Shown here: one piece after another, positions 25,201 through 37,200 of the stretch | How positions within the stretch are numbered: position 1 is the first letter of the stretch | Layout of the letters: each line of letters starts with the position of its first letter | Source: Streptomyces sp. NBS 14/10 | GTDB lineage: Bacteria; Actinomycetota; Actinomycetes; Streptomycetales; Streptomycetaceae | Assembly: GCF_002224125.1 (NCBI RefSeq) | Contig: NZ_NCSM01000022.1 | Location: 448,607-512,606 of the forward strand | Length of the DNA stretch: 64,000 bases | Direction: 5' to 3' | The notes under the pieces: generated by a model | Database searches by the model: none | What the model saw: only the letters and a program-made list of their open reading frames with translations | What the model was told of the DNA's origin: nothing | Position numbers and translations under genes: made by a program

Positions 25201-28200
25201 GTCCGGCGCCAGCGCGCGCACCTGGGGGTCGTGGGAGAGCAGGGCCGCGACGTCCTCCGGCGGCACCACGCCGGTCAGCAGGTCGTTGCCGAGGGCATCG
25301 TTCGCCCAGAGCACCCAGGGCGCCGGGCCACCGGGCCGGTGCCAGGGCGCGGGCACGGAGAGGGAGGCGTCGTGGTCGATCGCGTCGTCGGACCGGTACC
25401 GGATCAGGGTGACCCGGCTCGGGTCGAAGTCGAGGCCGCCCCTGCCGTGTCCGTCCAGGTAGCGGCCGAACGCCCGGCCCCCGGTGTCCCGCAGGAGGGT
25501 CTCCGAGTCCAGCACCCCTTCACGTTCCAGGTGGAACGCCCCCAGCTCCGCGGTGCTGCCGATGTCGCGCCCGGTGTCCCGCGCCCGGTTCACCAGCCGG
25601 TACAGCTCCCCGCGGTGCTCGGGGCCGGAGTTCTCGACGTACCGGTGCAGGACGCGGGCGGCGTAGGTGTCGGCGTCGCCGCCGTGGTCCCAGACGCCCA
25701 GGACGCCCTGGCTCGCGAGGTGGAGCCCGGCCAGCGCCGCGAGGCTGTGCGTGTTGTCCGCCGCGTCCAGCGCCACGCGGAACAGTTCGGCGCGTTCGCC
25801 GGCGGTCACGGGCCCGAATCCGTCCGGGTCCAGCACGTGCCGGGCGAGCGCGTCCAGGTCCAGTGGCCCGTCGGCCAGTTCGGGGACCTTCGCCCGCAGG
25901 GTGTCCAGCCTGCGAAGGACCTCCCGTGCGGTGCCGGGGCCGTGTGCGGCGTACGCGTCGTACAGGCCGTGCAGGCGGGACAGGGCGTCGAACTCGGCGA
26001 TGGCGGCGGCGTACGGGTCGCTGTCGCGCGAGTCGCGGTCGCGCGGGTCGCTGTCGTGCGGGTCGCGGTCGTCGTGCGGGTCGCTGCCGGATGCCGGGTC
26101 CTCCGCAGGCGCGGCCGACTCGGTGGACCGGGCGGGCTCGGCGAGTTCGGCGGCGATGTCCCGGACGGGAGGGAACTCGTTCCGGAAGCCGAGGCCGTCG
26201 CCGGCCGGCGGCGCCTTCGGCTCGCCCTTCGCGCCCTCCGGCCCGTCGGGCGGGAGGACCACGATCTCCGGGAGGGTGGGCCTGCGGGGCGGCTCCGGGG
26301 GCTTGGTGGTGCGGTGGTCGCGCGGGGGGCGGGGGTTGCGGTCCCCCTCGGGCAGCGCGGCGAGGTATTCGTCGCCGCGCTCGTACAGCGTCACGGCGTT
26401 CCCGGCGTCCTCGCCGAGCGCCACGCCGAAGGTGTCGATCGTGCCGTTCTCGTGCACCAGGGTCAGGTGGATGTCCGTGTTGCGGGCGACGAGTTCCGCC
26501 GCGAGCAGGGCGGTGGGGCGGTTCCACCGCCGGGCCGCGAACAGCTGGGCCCGGATGAGGGCTTCCTCCTGCCGCCGGGTCAGCGACAGGGGCGGCTCGG
26601 GCAACCGGCCGCCGCCGCGCTCGAATGCCCGCCGCTGGTCGTCGGTGAGCGTGATCCTGGCCCCCGCCAGCTCCTGGAGGCGGAAGGTGGCCCGCGGGTC
26701 GAGCCGCGCCGTGCCGGGCAGCGGCAGGTAGGCCGACGAGGACAGGTCGAGGGGCTGGAACTCGCCGCCGCCGTTGGGTGACGGCATTCCGGCGTCGTTC
26801 AAAGCCATGGCCAGGGCCGTGTAGAAGCGGTTTCCGTCGCCGGGCGGCACGGCGAGCCGGTACGCGTAGCCGTCGGGGTCGGTCAGCCGGGCCGGGTCGG
26901 AGGCAGCGTCGTACTTGGGCTCGCCTTCGGACTCGCCGTCGGTCAGGCCCTCCCAGGTCCACGGGCGATGGGCGTGGGCGGGCAGCGCGTCGTCCGCCGG
27001 GGGCTCGGCGGGGGTGTCGGCGGCGGGGGCGGCCGGTCCCGCTTCCACCTCCTCCGGCAGTACGGCGCGGAAGCGCTCGTCGGCGAGGTGGAGGACGACG
27101 CCGGGGGTGGTGTCGTCGGTCAGGGGTTCGGAGTCCGGGGGGTAGTCGAGGAAGCTGCCGTCCTCGCGGACGACGCGGACGACGGTGCCGTGCATCCGGG
27201 CGGCGAGCGCGGGCAGCAGGTCGGCCGCGGCGTTGTCCCAGGTCTGCTTGTCGGCGTGGGCGGCCGGGCGGCGCAGTTGCGCGGCCGCCAGGCCGCGGCG
27301 CTGGGCCGGGGTCAGCGGGTGGTGGCGCCGTTCGGGGGTGGGCTGGTCCCCGGCCGAGTGCGGGATCACGCCGAAGTCGTCGAACTCGCGGCGCTCCGGG
27401 GTGCCGGTGCCGAGGTCGAGCCCGGCGGCCTCGACCTCGGCCGCGGTGAAGGTGTCCTTCTCGTCCGGGGCCAGGTACGCCAGCAGCGGGGCGTCGTCGG
27501 GGAGGGCGGCCAGCGCTTCGGCGAACCGGGTACGGAGGGTGTCGGCGTCGTCGGTGATGCGGCCGTGGGCGGCGATGAACGCGTGGTAGAAGGACGTGCC
27601 GTCCTCGGGCACGTCGCGCAGCGGGTGGGTGGTGCCCTCGGGTGAGGTCAGGGCGGGCGAGCCGTCCGCGAGGGCGGTGGCGGGGGTGTAGACCGGGGAT
27701 TCCTCGGTGACCGTCTCCAGGGGTGCGGTCCCGGTCCGGCCCGCCGGCTCTCCGGCCGTCACCCGGGGTTCGGGCACCCCGGCGCGGGTGCGGCCCGCGC
27801 CCTCCGCGCCGCTGTCCGGGTCGTCGGGCAGCTGGTGCCAGCGGGTCAGCCGGCCGGCCTCGCCGTGCAGCCGGTGCAGGGTGTCGGCCGCGGTCTCGGC
27901 TTTCGTGCGCTGCTCGGCCAGCTCCGACAGCCGGGCGTCCAGGGCGCGTTCGGCCGTGCGCAGGGTGTGGTGGGCGGCCTGGACGGCGTCGTGGGCGCTC
28001 ACCACGCGCTCGGCCGCGCCGCGGGTGACCTCGTCGCGCGTCTGCCGCGCCTCGGCGACGAGCCGGTCCCGCGCGTCCTGCCGGATGAAGGTGACGAGGC
28101 GATCCGCTTCGGCCTTCGCCTCGCTTGCGCCGGCGAGCAGCCGGTCGGCGTCGGCCTGTCCGGCGGCGGTGGCCAGCAGCGCCGCCAACTGGGCCTCGCG

Positions 28201-31200
28201 GACGGCCTCGGCGGCCTCCTCCGTCGCCTTCTCGGCGGCCTGGAGGCGGTCCCGGACCCGCTGGTCCCCGACGGCCTCGGGGAAGTTCGCCGCGGGCCCC
28301 CGCGCCGTCTCGTCCGCGGCCGCCACGGCGGCGTGGTAGTGGTGGCGGGCGCTGCGGTCGGCGGCCCGTGCGGCGCGCTCGGCCGCGTAGTGGCGCCGCC
28401 GGGCCCGGGCGCGCTGGGCCACGGCCACGTCCACGGCCCTGCGCAGGTCGGGGATGTCCCGGCGCAGGCTCCAGTACTCTCCGTCCGCCTCGGTCAGGGC
28501 CTCGGCCGCCTCGTTGACCTTCTTCCATGCCTCGGCGAGCTGCTCGGGGAAGTTCTCGTCGGTGATCAGCCCGAGGTGGCGGGCGACGTCCTCGCGTACC
28601 CAGGCGATGACCTGGGTCTGGGTCTCCACGGCCTGGATGCCCGGCTTGATGCCGCCGAACGGGCCCATCAGGTGCTCGCGGATCCAGGCGCCGGGTGCGC
28701 TGTCCTTGAGCTGCCGGTCGACCTCGGCGACGCTCAGCCAGGCGGTGGGGATGGCGAAGGCGAACATCCGGCCCGTGGTGGGCTTCACCTTCGTCTGGTG
28801 CACCTGCTCGTTGGTGACGGCCTGGCCGTCGGAGTCCAGCGCGTTGGCGCCGGTGGCGCTCACACCCATGTTGACCGTGCCGAGCGGCTGGGTCTTGATC
28901 AACGGGAAGCCGCCGATGGCGGTGTCCGTGACGCCGCCGTAGTTGGTGTTCGCGGTGTTGTTCTGGGTGTGCTGCTGCGCGGCTTCCATGTCGCCGCCGT
29001 CGGCCACCGCCAGCAGTTGGGCGCCGCCGAGGTCCGGCCGCATGTAGCGGGCGAGGTGGCCGGTCGCGGAGTCCAGGATGGTGTTCTCCGTGAGACCCGC
29101 GGTGTGGTACCCGCTGTCCCCCGTCGCGTCCTCGGCGAACGTGCTGAGCGCCGTGGTGCCGGAGGAGTCCTCCAGCACCTGCGCGGCGCCGGTGCCCTCG
29201 GCGGTGAGCGGGGTCAGCCGCGCCCGGCGCAGGGCCGCTGCGAGCGCGTCGCCGGTCAGCTGTCCCGACACGTGGGCGAGCCGGTTGTCGTACGCCTTGG
29301 CCAGGGCGAGGAGGCCCGCGGCCTCGACCCCTTCGGCGCCGATGACGGTGCGGACGTCGAAGCCGCTGGGCGGCATTTCGAACGGCGCCTCGCCGGGCTG
29401 CCCTTCGGAGCGCCAGGCGCGCACCCGGTCCCACAGCTGGTCGGACGGGATGCGGTCGGTGGCCGACGTCAGCACGTTCACCGCGGGCGGCTCGTCCGCC
29501 GGCTCCGGCGGGCGCAACGGGTCCGTTTCGGCGCCGGGCTGGCCGCCGTCGGCGGGGTCGGGGCGCAGCAGGCTGAGCGGGATGATGTCCTTCAGCGTGC
29601 CGACGTCCTGCTCGTGGGAGATCCGGGAGGTGGCCGGGTCGCGGGGCGTGTCGCCGCGCATGCGGCCGATCTCCAGGGTGAGTTGGAGCCGGTAGCGGGT
29701 GGTGAACTGGGCGTGCGGCCCCTTGGTGGTCGTCTTCCGCGGCCGGGTGAGGGTGATGCCCGAGGAGCCGGAGAGGACCTGGCGGTTGGAGCCGGTCTCG
29801 GTGAGGGACGGGCCCGCCGCCGGGACGTCGGGGGCGCCGGTGCGTACGGCCTCGGTGACGGTCGTGCCCGCGTCGGAGCCGCGGCCCTGCTCGAACGCGC
29901 GGGTGCGGGTCTCCACCGCCGTACGGGACTCCCCCACCTCGGAGCCGGGCCACAGCCGGTCGAAGTCCTGACCGTCCTGGACCGGGATGAGCCGGGCCCG
30001 GACCCGTACGTCCCGCTTGCCGACCCGGAGGCTCTTCCAGTCGGGGGTGGTCCTGGCGGGGAGCGAGGAGCCGGTTCCGGTCATCTCCTGGCGCAGTGCG
30101 CGCGCGACGCGGCCCGACACCAGCCGGCGGACCGCCTCGCGGCTGATGCCGTCGAGGTCGCGCCCGAGGCCGTCCAGCTTCTGGTCGAAGGCGGTCAGTG
30201 CCTCGGTGACGTTCAGGGAGTTGACGGGGTACTGGCCGAACGGGTGGCGGCGCAGCCAGCCGGGCAGGGACCACGTCCGGTTCGTGTACAGCGGCCCGGT
30301 GCCGAGGTCGTCGCCGGGGATCAGGCGCATCTCGGCGGCGGTCCGCTCGGGGATGTGGCCGAGCCAGCCGCCCTTGATCCGCTGCCACCGGCCGGCCCGG
30401 TGGCGCCCCTTCTGCGGCATGAGGAGCCGGCCGGCCGGCTTCAGCAGGCCGATGGAGCGCACGTCGGCCGCGACCCGGTGTTCCGCGTCGCCCGAGGTGA
30501 GCACCTGGTGGTCGGAGGTGCTCCAGGAGGTGTCGGTGGTGACGGTCCGGGTGACGGTCTCGGTCTCGCTCCCCACGCGCACCCACGGGCGCCAGAACCC
30601 CCCGTAGCCGCCGCTGACGCCGGGCCCCGCGGACTGGGACTGGCCGTAGACGACGCTGCCGCCGACGGCGTGGGTCGCGGACCTGGTCTGGGTGCCGGTC
30701 ATCGCGGTGCTGGCACCGACCGTCACCGAGGACTTCACCGGCTCGGGCCGTCCCAGGGCGCGCAGCTCGGTGACCCGGATCCGGTGGACGACGGTCGCCA
30801 GCCAGTCCAGGTAGGGGCCCTTGCTGAACAGGCCCGTGGCGCGCAGCCCCACCTGTGTCGCGGTCTGGTCGAAGTTGGCCGTCAGAAACTGCGGCTGGTG
30901 GGCGCGCACCACGGCCTCGTGCGCGGGCACCCCCTCGTACGTGAGGTGCCACTGCCCCTGGGCCGCCTCGTCCAGGACGTCGTCCACGATCCCCTCGCCG
31001 TGCGGCGGCGCCAGGACGGAGACGGTCTGGTGCGGCCGCCCGTCCAGCGGGCCCGGATCGTGGGGCTGAACGGGGGTGGTGGGCGTGCGGTCCACCAGGG
31101 CCCTGGTCTCGAGGTCGGACAGCCTGCCCTGGGTGATCCGGCCGGGGCCCCGGTAGGGGTTGTCCGCGCCCTCGGCGTGCGGGTCGGTGTCCGGGCTGTG

Positions 31201-34200
31201 CTCGGCGGGGACGGCGAGGAGCACCTTGGCGCGCAGGGCGGGGAGCGGGTTGCCCTCGTCGTCCGTGAGGCCGGCGCGCGGGGTGCGGAAGACGAACAGC
31301 TGGGTGCCCAGCAGGCCGAGCGAGGTGATGCCGCGCAGCAGGCTGCGGAACCGCCAGTAGCCTCCGGTGCTCACCGTGATGGCCAGGTCGTAGCTGTAGA
31401 GGTGCGCGGGTTCGGCGGTGTCCGCCGACGGTTCGGCGGACGCGGTGGAGCCGTAGGGGGTCTCCGCGCGCTGCTGCCAGTTTCCCCGGTAGCCGAGCTG
31501 TCCGGTGACGGAGTGCGCGGGGGCGCCGTACCGGTCGGTGGCGCCTCTGTCCATGGACGAGAACAGGGCCTCGAACGTGGCCTCCGTGGCCTGTGTTCCG
31601 TACCGTCCGCCGTCGGCGTTGATGACGCCGGGGGTGCTGTACGACAGCAGGTTGTCGGTGGTGCCCTCGAAGGTGCGGCCGGTCATTCTGGCGCCGAGCC
31701 AGATGTAGCGGTGGCCGCGGGTGAACCGCCCCGGGTCCTGAAGGGGGACGCGCAGGCCGGTGGTGCGCATCGTCTCCAGGTTCCCGGCCGAGGCGTGGTG
31801 GGACAGCGCGTTGTACACCGTCAGAAGGTTGTGCAGCGCCATCTGGTAGTGCGCGTGGTTGCGCCACCGGGAGTCGGCGGGGTCGCCGAAGTCCTCGATC
31901 GGGGCGATCATCCCGGGGTACTCGCGGGCGAGCGCCTCCACCACCTGGCGGGTGGCCGTGGCCAGCCGGGTGCCCGCGGGGCTGTCGCCCTGCTCGGGGG
32001 TGCCGAGGTACCGGCCGTCGGCGTACAGGAACTGCACCACCCGGCTCATGCCGAGGGTCGGCGGGTCGTCCTCGGTCAGGTAGGCGGGGGCGTACGGTTC
32101 CGTGTCCTTGCCGCCGCGCTTGGCGAGGGTGGTGCCGTCGTCCAGTCCGGCCAGGCGGCGCGCCTCCCGGTGCGTCATCCGGTCCAGGCTCCAGGTGCGG
32201 AACGCGGTCGGTTCGGCGTCCCCGGTCCTGCGCACGTACACGGTCTTCTCGACCCGGTACAGGGCGGTGCCGGTCGCGCTCTTGCCGGTGGACTTGACGG
32301 CGCCGGATCCGCCGACCGTCGCGTACCGGCCGCGGGTGTGTCCCAGGCGCCCGCCCGGGCCGAACTGGAAGCGCAGCCTGATCTTCTCGAAGAACCCGTC
32401 GAGCAGGCCCAGCGTCAGGTCCGAGGTGTTGAACGTCGGCCCCAGGACGCCGAAGAACTCCAGGGCGTGGGTCCTGGTGTGCTTGCGGGTGTTCTGCACC
32501 GTCAGCTGTCCGGTCTGGGCCAGCTTGGCCTTGTCGCTCTCCGAGGCCAGGACGGCCTCCCCCGGCTCGACCCGCTCGATGACGAACGCGCCCAGCGGAG
32601 TGTGCTTCTTGTCGTCGGCGAACAGCGGTTTGCCCGGCACCATGGACCGGGAGAGCCGGTCGGCCATCTGGTGGAAGTTGCCGGAGGAGAAGAACGCGGC
32701 CAGTTCGTCGCGGGCGGTGCTGCCCGGTTCGGCGCCGACCCGGTCCGCCGCCCAGTCCAGGATCTCGTGTACGGGCCCGAAGTCCTCGGTGGTGACGTGC
32801 CGGTAGTCGGACTCGGCGGTCAGCCGCATCCGTCGCGGGATGCGGACCGCGTCGTACGGGGCGGTGAGGCTGTCCGCCAGCCGCAGTCCGAGCCCGTCGC
32901 GCAGGGGCACGCCGGAGTCGAGGTCCGGGGCGCTGGTCCTTTCGGGCCTGGCGCGCCACCGGGTGCCGAGGACGCCCTTCCTGGCGGGGCGCGGGGCCTG
33001 GGTGTCGGTGACGTGTACCTCGTAGTACACGTCGTCGATGTGGACGTGTGAGTGGTCGTCGCCCTTGCTCTCCCCCTGGCTGGTCACCTCGTCCTGGAGG
33101 GTGTAGGCGGTGTCCCGGGAGCGGGCGAGCCGCGTCCCCAGCCGACCGAAGGCGGCGAAGCCGCCCGGCAGCGGGCCGATCGGTACGGCCGGGCCGACCT
33201 GCCGGGTGGTGCTGAGGGACTTGCTGCCGCCGACGGTGGTCTTGGCCCGGTACTGGTTGTCGATCTTGGTCGGCCCGGTGCTGTCGGCGAACCGCTCCCA
33301 GGCGCCGTAGTTGCGGATCCGTACGCGCAGCGTGCGCAGCCGCCCGGACTCGGCGCGGTAGATGAATTCCCGGCCGTCCCCGGCGAAGGTGCGCGGCTGT
33401 TCCCGCATGGCCCGCTCCAGCCGGTGCTGCACGCCCACGTCGATGTCGCTGGAGCGCGCCGGGTTGCGCGGCGCCGGGCTGTCGGCGGGCTCGGCGGGCC
33501 GGGTCTCCTCGTCCTCGCCGTGCAGCAGGTCGGCGATGGCCCGCGCGGCGGTGCCGGGGCCCCGCAGGTAGGGGTGGCCCTGGCCGAAGGCGAACAGGGC
33601 GGCCTCGGCCCCCTCCGGCGTGCCGTCGGTGGAGAACGGCAGCAGGCCGTCGACGTACGCGGGCATGCGGCTGTCGTCGGCGAAGTTGCTGGCCCGCTGG
33701 ACGACCGGAGGGGGCAGCAGGTCGCGGTCCACTCGCGGCGGGCGGCGGTCCGTCAGCTCGTCGTCGATCTCCGCTCCGGGGAACGGGGGCGTGGGCTGCA
33801 GGACATGGGCCAGCGTCCGCCCCGGCCGCGGGCTGGAGGAGCGGGAGGGCTCGCGGATCTCGTCACCGCTGGGGCCGCGGGGGGAGGCCGGGTCGGCAGG
33901 ATCCACGGGAGAGGACCCGGCGGCGGTGTCGGGGCCCCCGAAGAACCCGAAGGTGCCGGCCCGCCGCAGGGGGTTCCGCCATCCCGTGTCCCGGGACGCC
34001 TTGGCGTGCGACGGACCCGGGGCGGCGGGGAGGGTCAGCGTGTTACGGGCGGCGTGGGCGGGCGCCGGCATCGTCGCGGAGCGGCGGCCCAGGGCGGGCC
34101 AGTCGCCCTCGACGGACGACTTCTGGGGCGAGTGCGTGTCGAGGAACAGATGGGGCAGCCGGGGCGGGCGGGCGCTGGAGGGCCCGGCGTCCTCGGTGAC

Positions 34201-37200
34201 CGTACGGGGGGCCGAGGTGGGCGGCGGGGTGGACGAGGCGGTGGGCGGCGAGGTCACTTCCGGGGTGGCCGCCGGGGAGGACGGCGCCGTGAGTGTGCCG
34301 GGCAGCGGCAGGCGCTCCGGGCCGCGGGGCGTGTCCACGAGCGTCAGGTGGCCGGATTCGGCGAGGGGCACCGGATGGACGGGCCGCCGCCCGTCGGGGC
34401 CGAACTCGATCGACAGGAAGGTGTGGCCCTCGTAAAGGAAGCGGCCGCTGACGCGCCCGTACATGCCGTCGACCCAGTAGATGCGGCCCTCGTGGTTGAA
34501 GGCGTTGACCGCGTGGACCTTGCCGCTCGGCCCCTGGAAGCGGACGATCGCCGCCGAGCCGTGCCAGTCGGCGTCGTCCCGGCCGAGCCCGAGCCGCCAC
34601 TCGATGGTACGGACGGCGTTCACGGTGGCCGTACGGGCGCTGGCGCCCGGCCTCTCCTCGTGGACCCGCCATCCGGTGTTCAGCCAGCGCGCGGTCCGCC
34701 CCATGCTGTCCCGCTCGACCTCAAGCCTGCGGCCCGGCCCTGCGGCCTGGACTGGCGCGGCCACGGTGGGTCGGCCGAACCAGGACATCAGCGCCGAGCG
34801 GGCCACGTCGAGGCAGTTGAGCTGGCGTGCCGGGTTGCCGATCCCCCTGCCGTTGAGGCGCCGCACCCACGGTGCGCCACCGGCGTCGGTGAAGAGGGAG
34901 TTGGTGGGGAGCCAGCGGTTCAGCCTGCGGACGGGCTCGGCCCGCTCGAAGTGGGCGCCGCGCGGGTTGGGGAAGCGCTGGTACGCGCCGTTGCCGTCGA
35001 CCGGGAAGACGTCCCGCATCCGCTGCTCGTCGGCCTCCGAGGGCCGGTCCAGGCCGCCCGACCCCTGGTCGTACGGGCGGATGTGGTGCAGGCCGTCCCG
35101 CAACAGGGCGGGGGCGCGGGTGGCCAGATGCCGCGGGCCGCCGCGGCGGTCGTCGAACGTGAAGGACAGCGTGTCGCGGCCGGTGCCGACCGTGGACGGG
35201 CCGCTGTAGTACTCGACGGTGAAGTTGCCGGCGGTGATGCGCGGTCCCGCCGAGCCGTCCTGGAGCCGCTCCAACTCCGTGTCCAGATGGGTCCGGTACA
35301 GCGCCGCGACCGCCCTGGCGCGCGCCTTCCCGGCCCCGTCGTGGCCGCGTTCGCCCCCCTCGACGATGACCTTGAAGATCGGCAGCCGCAGTTGGTGATC
35401 GACGTTCCACACCGCGGTCAGGGCCGCCACCCTGGCCAGGTTCTCGATGCCTTTGCGCCCGTGCTCGGGCACCTCCACCGCCCGCTCGGGGAAGGTGATG
35501 GACGCCGGGGCCGTGTGGTGGCCGCGGAGTGCGACGGCGGTGAGCGGGTTGGCCACCTTCGAGGGGGCGTCACCCAGCAGGTCCGCGTAGACGTCGTGCA
35601 CGGACTCGCCGGGACGCCGCCCGTACATCCGCAGGTACCAGTGGCGCTTGCCTGGGATGACCGGCCCGACCTCCCCGAGCCCGGACACCGCCACCCTGGT
35701 GGCGAGTTCCAGCGCCCGCTCCGCGCCCGCGCGCTCCTCGGAGCCCTCGGGCGCCGCGCGCACCGCTTCCTCCGCCTCCCGCACCTTGATCAGGGCCTTG
35801 GTCAGCTTCTCGTAGTCCCGCAGCTCCGCGAGGTGTTCGTCGCCCCCGGTGTCCTGCTGCCGCTCGATCTCCCGGCGCAGCTCCGCCGCCGTCTGCCGCA
35901 GTTCGTCGGGGCCCAGGCTGTCGAGGTTCGCCCGGACGGCGCCGCGGCGCCGGTTCGCCCGCGCCGACGTCAGGCTCTGGTTCTCCAGGGAGATCTGGTG
36001 GGTGCCGTCCTCGCTGGCGAGGACCACCGTCAGGAAGTGGTAGTTGAAGTAGGCGCCGTCGGCCTGTTCGCCGGGTTTGGCGTAGTTGTGCTCCAGCTGA
36101 TGACCGTCCGCTCCGGGCGCGCCGATGGACTGCACCACATAGCCCTCGCCGACTTCGGCCCAGGCGTGCTCGTTGACCCCGATACGGCGGGCGGCCTCCG
36201 ACAGGGCGCCCGGCCGCGGGTCCCCGGGGTCGGCGAGGCTCAGCGCGCTGCCGTACGACCGGCCGGGCAGCGGACCGTCGAACCTGCCCTTGGCCCGGTC
36301 GTCCCGGCGCAGCACGTCGGTCGCCCACTCCGGACTCACCGCGCCCGGCGGGGTCTCGCCGTCCGCCACCCGCGCCAGGGCTTCGGCGAGGTGGTGGGTC
36401 CCGGTGGTCTCCATGCTGTCGGACGCCGTGACCGGCGCGGTGGTCACCTCTCCGCTCGCGCGGTCCCGGAGGACCAGGTGCGACGTGCGGTTGCCGCCGG
36501 ACACCTGGTCGGCGAACTCCAGGCTCCCCTCCTCGGCTTCCTCTCCCCCCGCCCTCGATATCACGGGGGTGACCCGGAACAGCCGCCTGCTTCCCCCGTC
36601 GGGGGTGGGGAGGATGACGCTCAGGTCTTCGTCGGTCTCCAGCCGCACCCTGCTGCCCACGCGTGTGAGTTGGGCCGACGAGCGGGCGACGGCCTCGGCC
36701 GTGGCGAAGACCTGCTGTCCCTGCGCGCCGTCCTCCACGGCGAGCGTGCGGTCGGCGGAGATCCGCAGGGCGGGCCGGTCGGTGGCGAGGATCTCGGCGT
36801 AGTCCTGCACCGGCATCGTGAACTCCGGGGCGTCCGCCCTCCCGTCGAACGCGCGGGGCGAGCGGCGGTCGTCCCGCGTGTCCCCGGGCCTGCGGAACAG
36901 CACGCCGTCGCCGCGGCCGTCCACGACGGTGTAGTCCCTGGTCGTCAGGGGCCTGGGCCGGCGCGCGTCGGCCCAGGCGCGGGGAGCGGAGTCGTCGGGG
37001 GAAGCGGGGTCCTCGGTGTCGCTGTCGCTTCCGTACAGGTCCAACAGGTCATCGATATCCGCTTCGCTGTTCCTGCCGCCGTCGTCGCTGCCGCCGTCGT
37101 CGCTGTCGCTGTAGTGGCTGGCGCTGTCGTCGCTGTCGCGGTCGCTGTCCAGCGCGTCCAAGTCCGCCTGGAACGACGCGAGGTCCGCCTCACTGCCCAG

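Noticed and set aside
25520..32959. A minus-strand open frame of 2479 codons
   Set aside because: It is out of phase with the giant gene, is dominated by Arg, Pro and Gly, and lacks any domain; it is a high-GC shadow.
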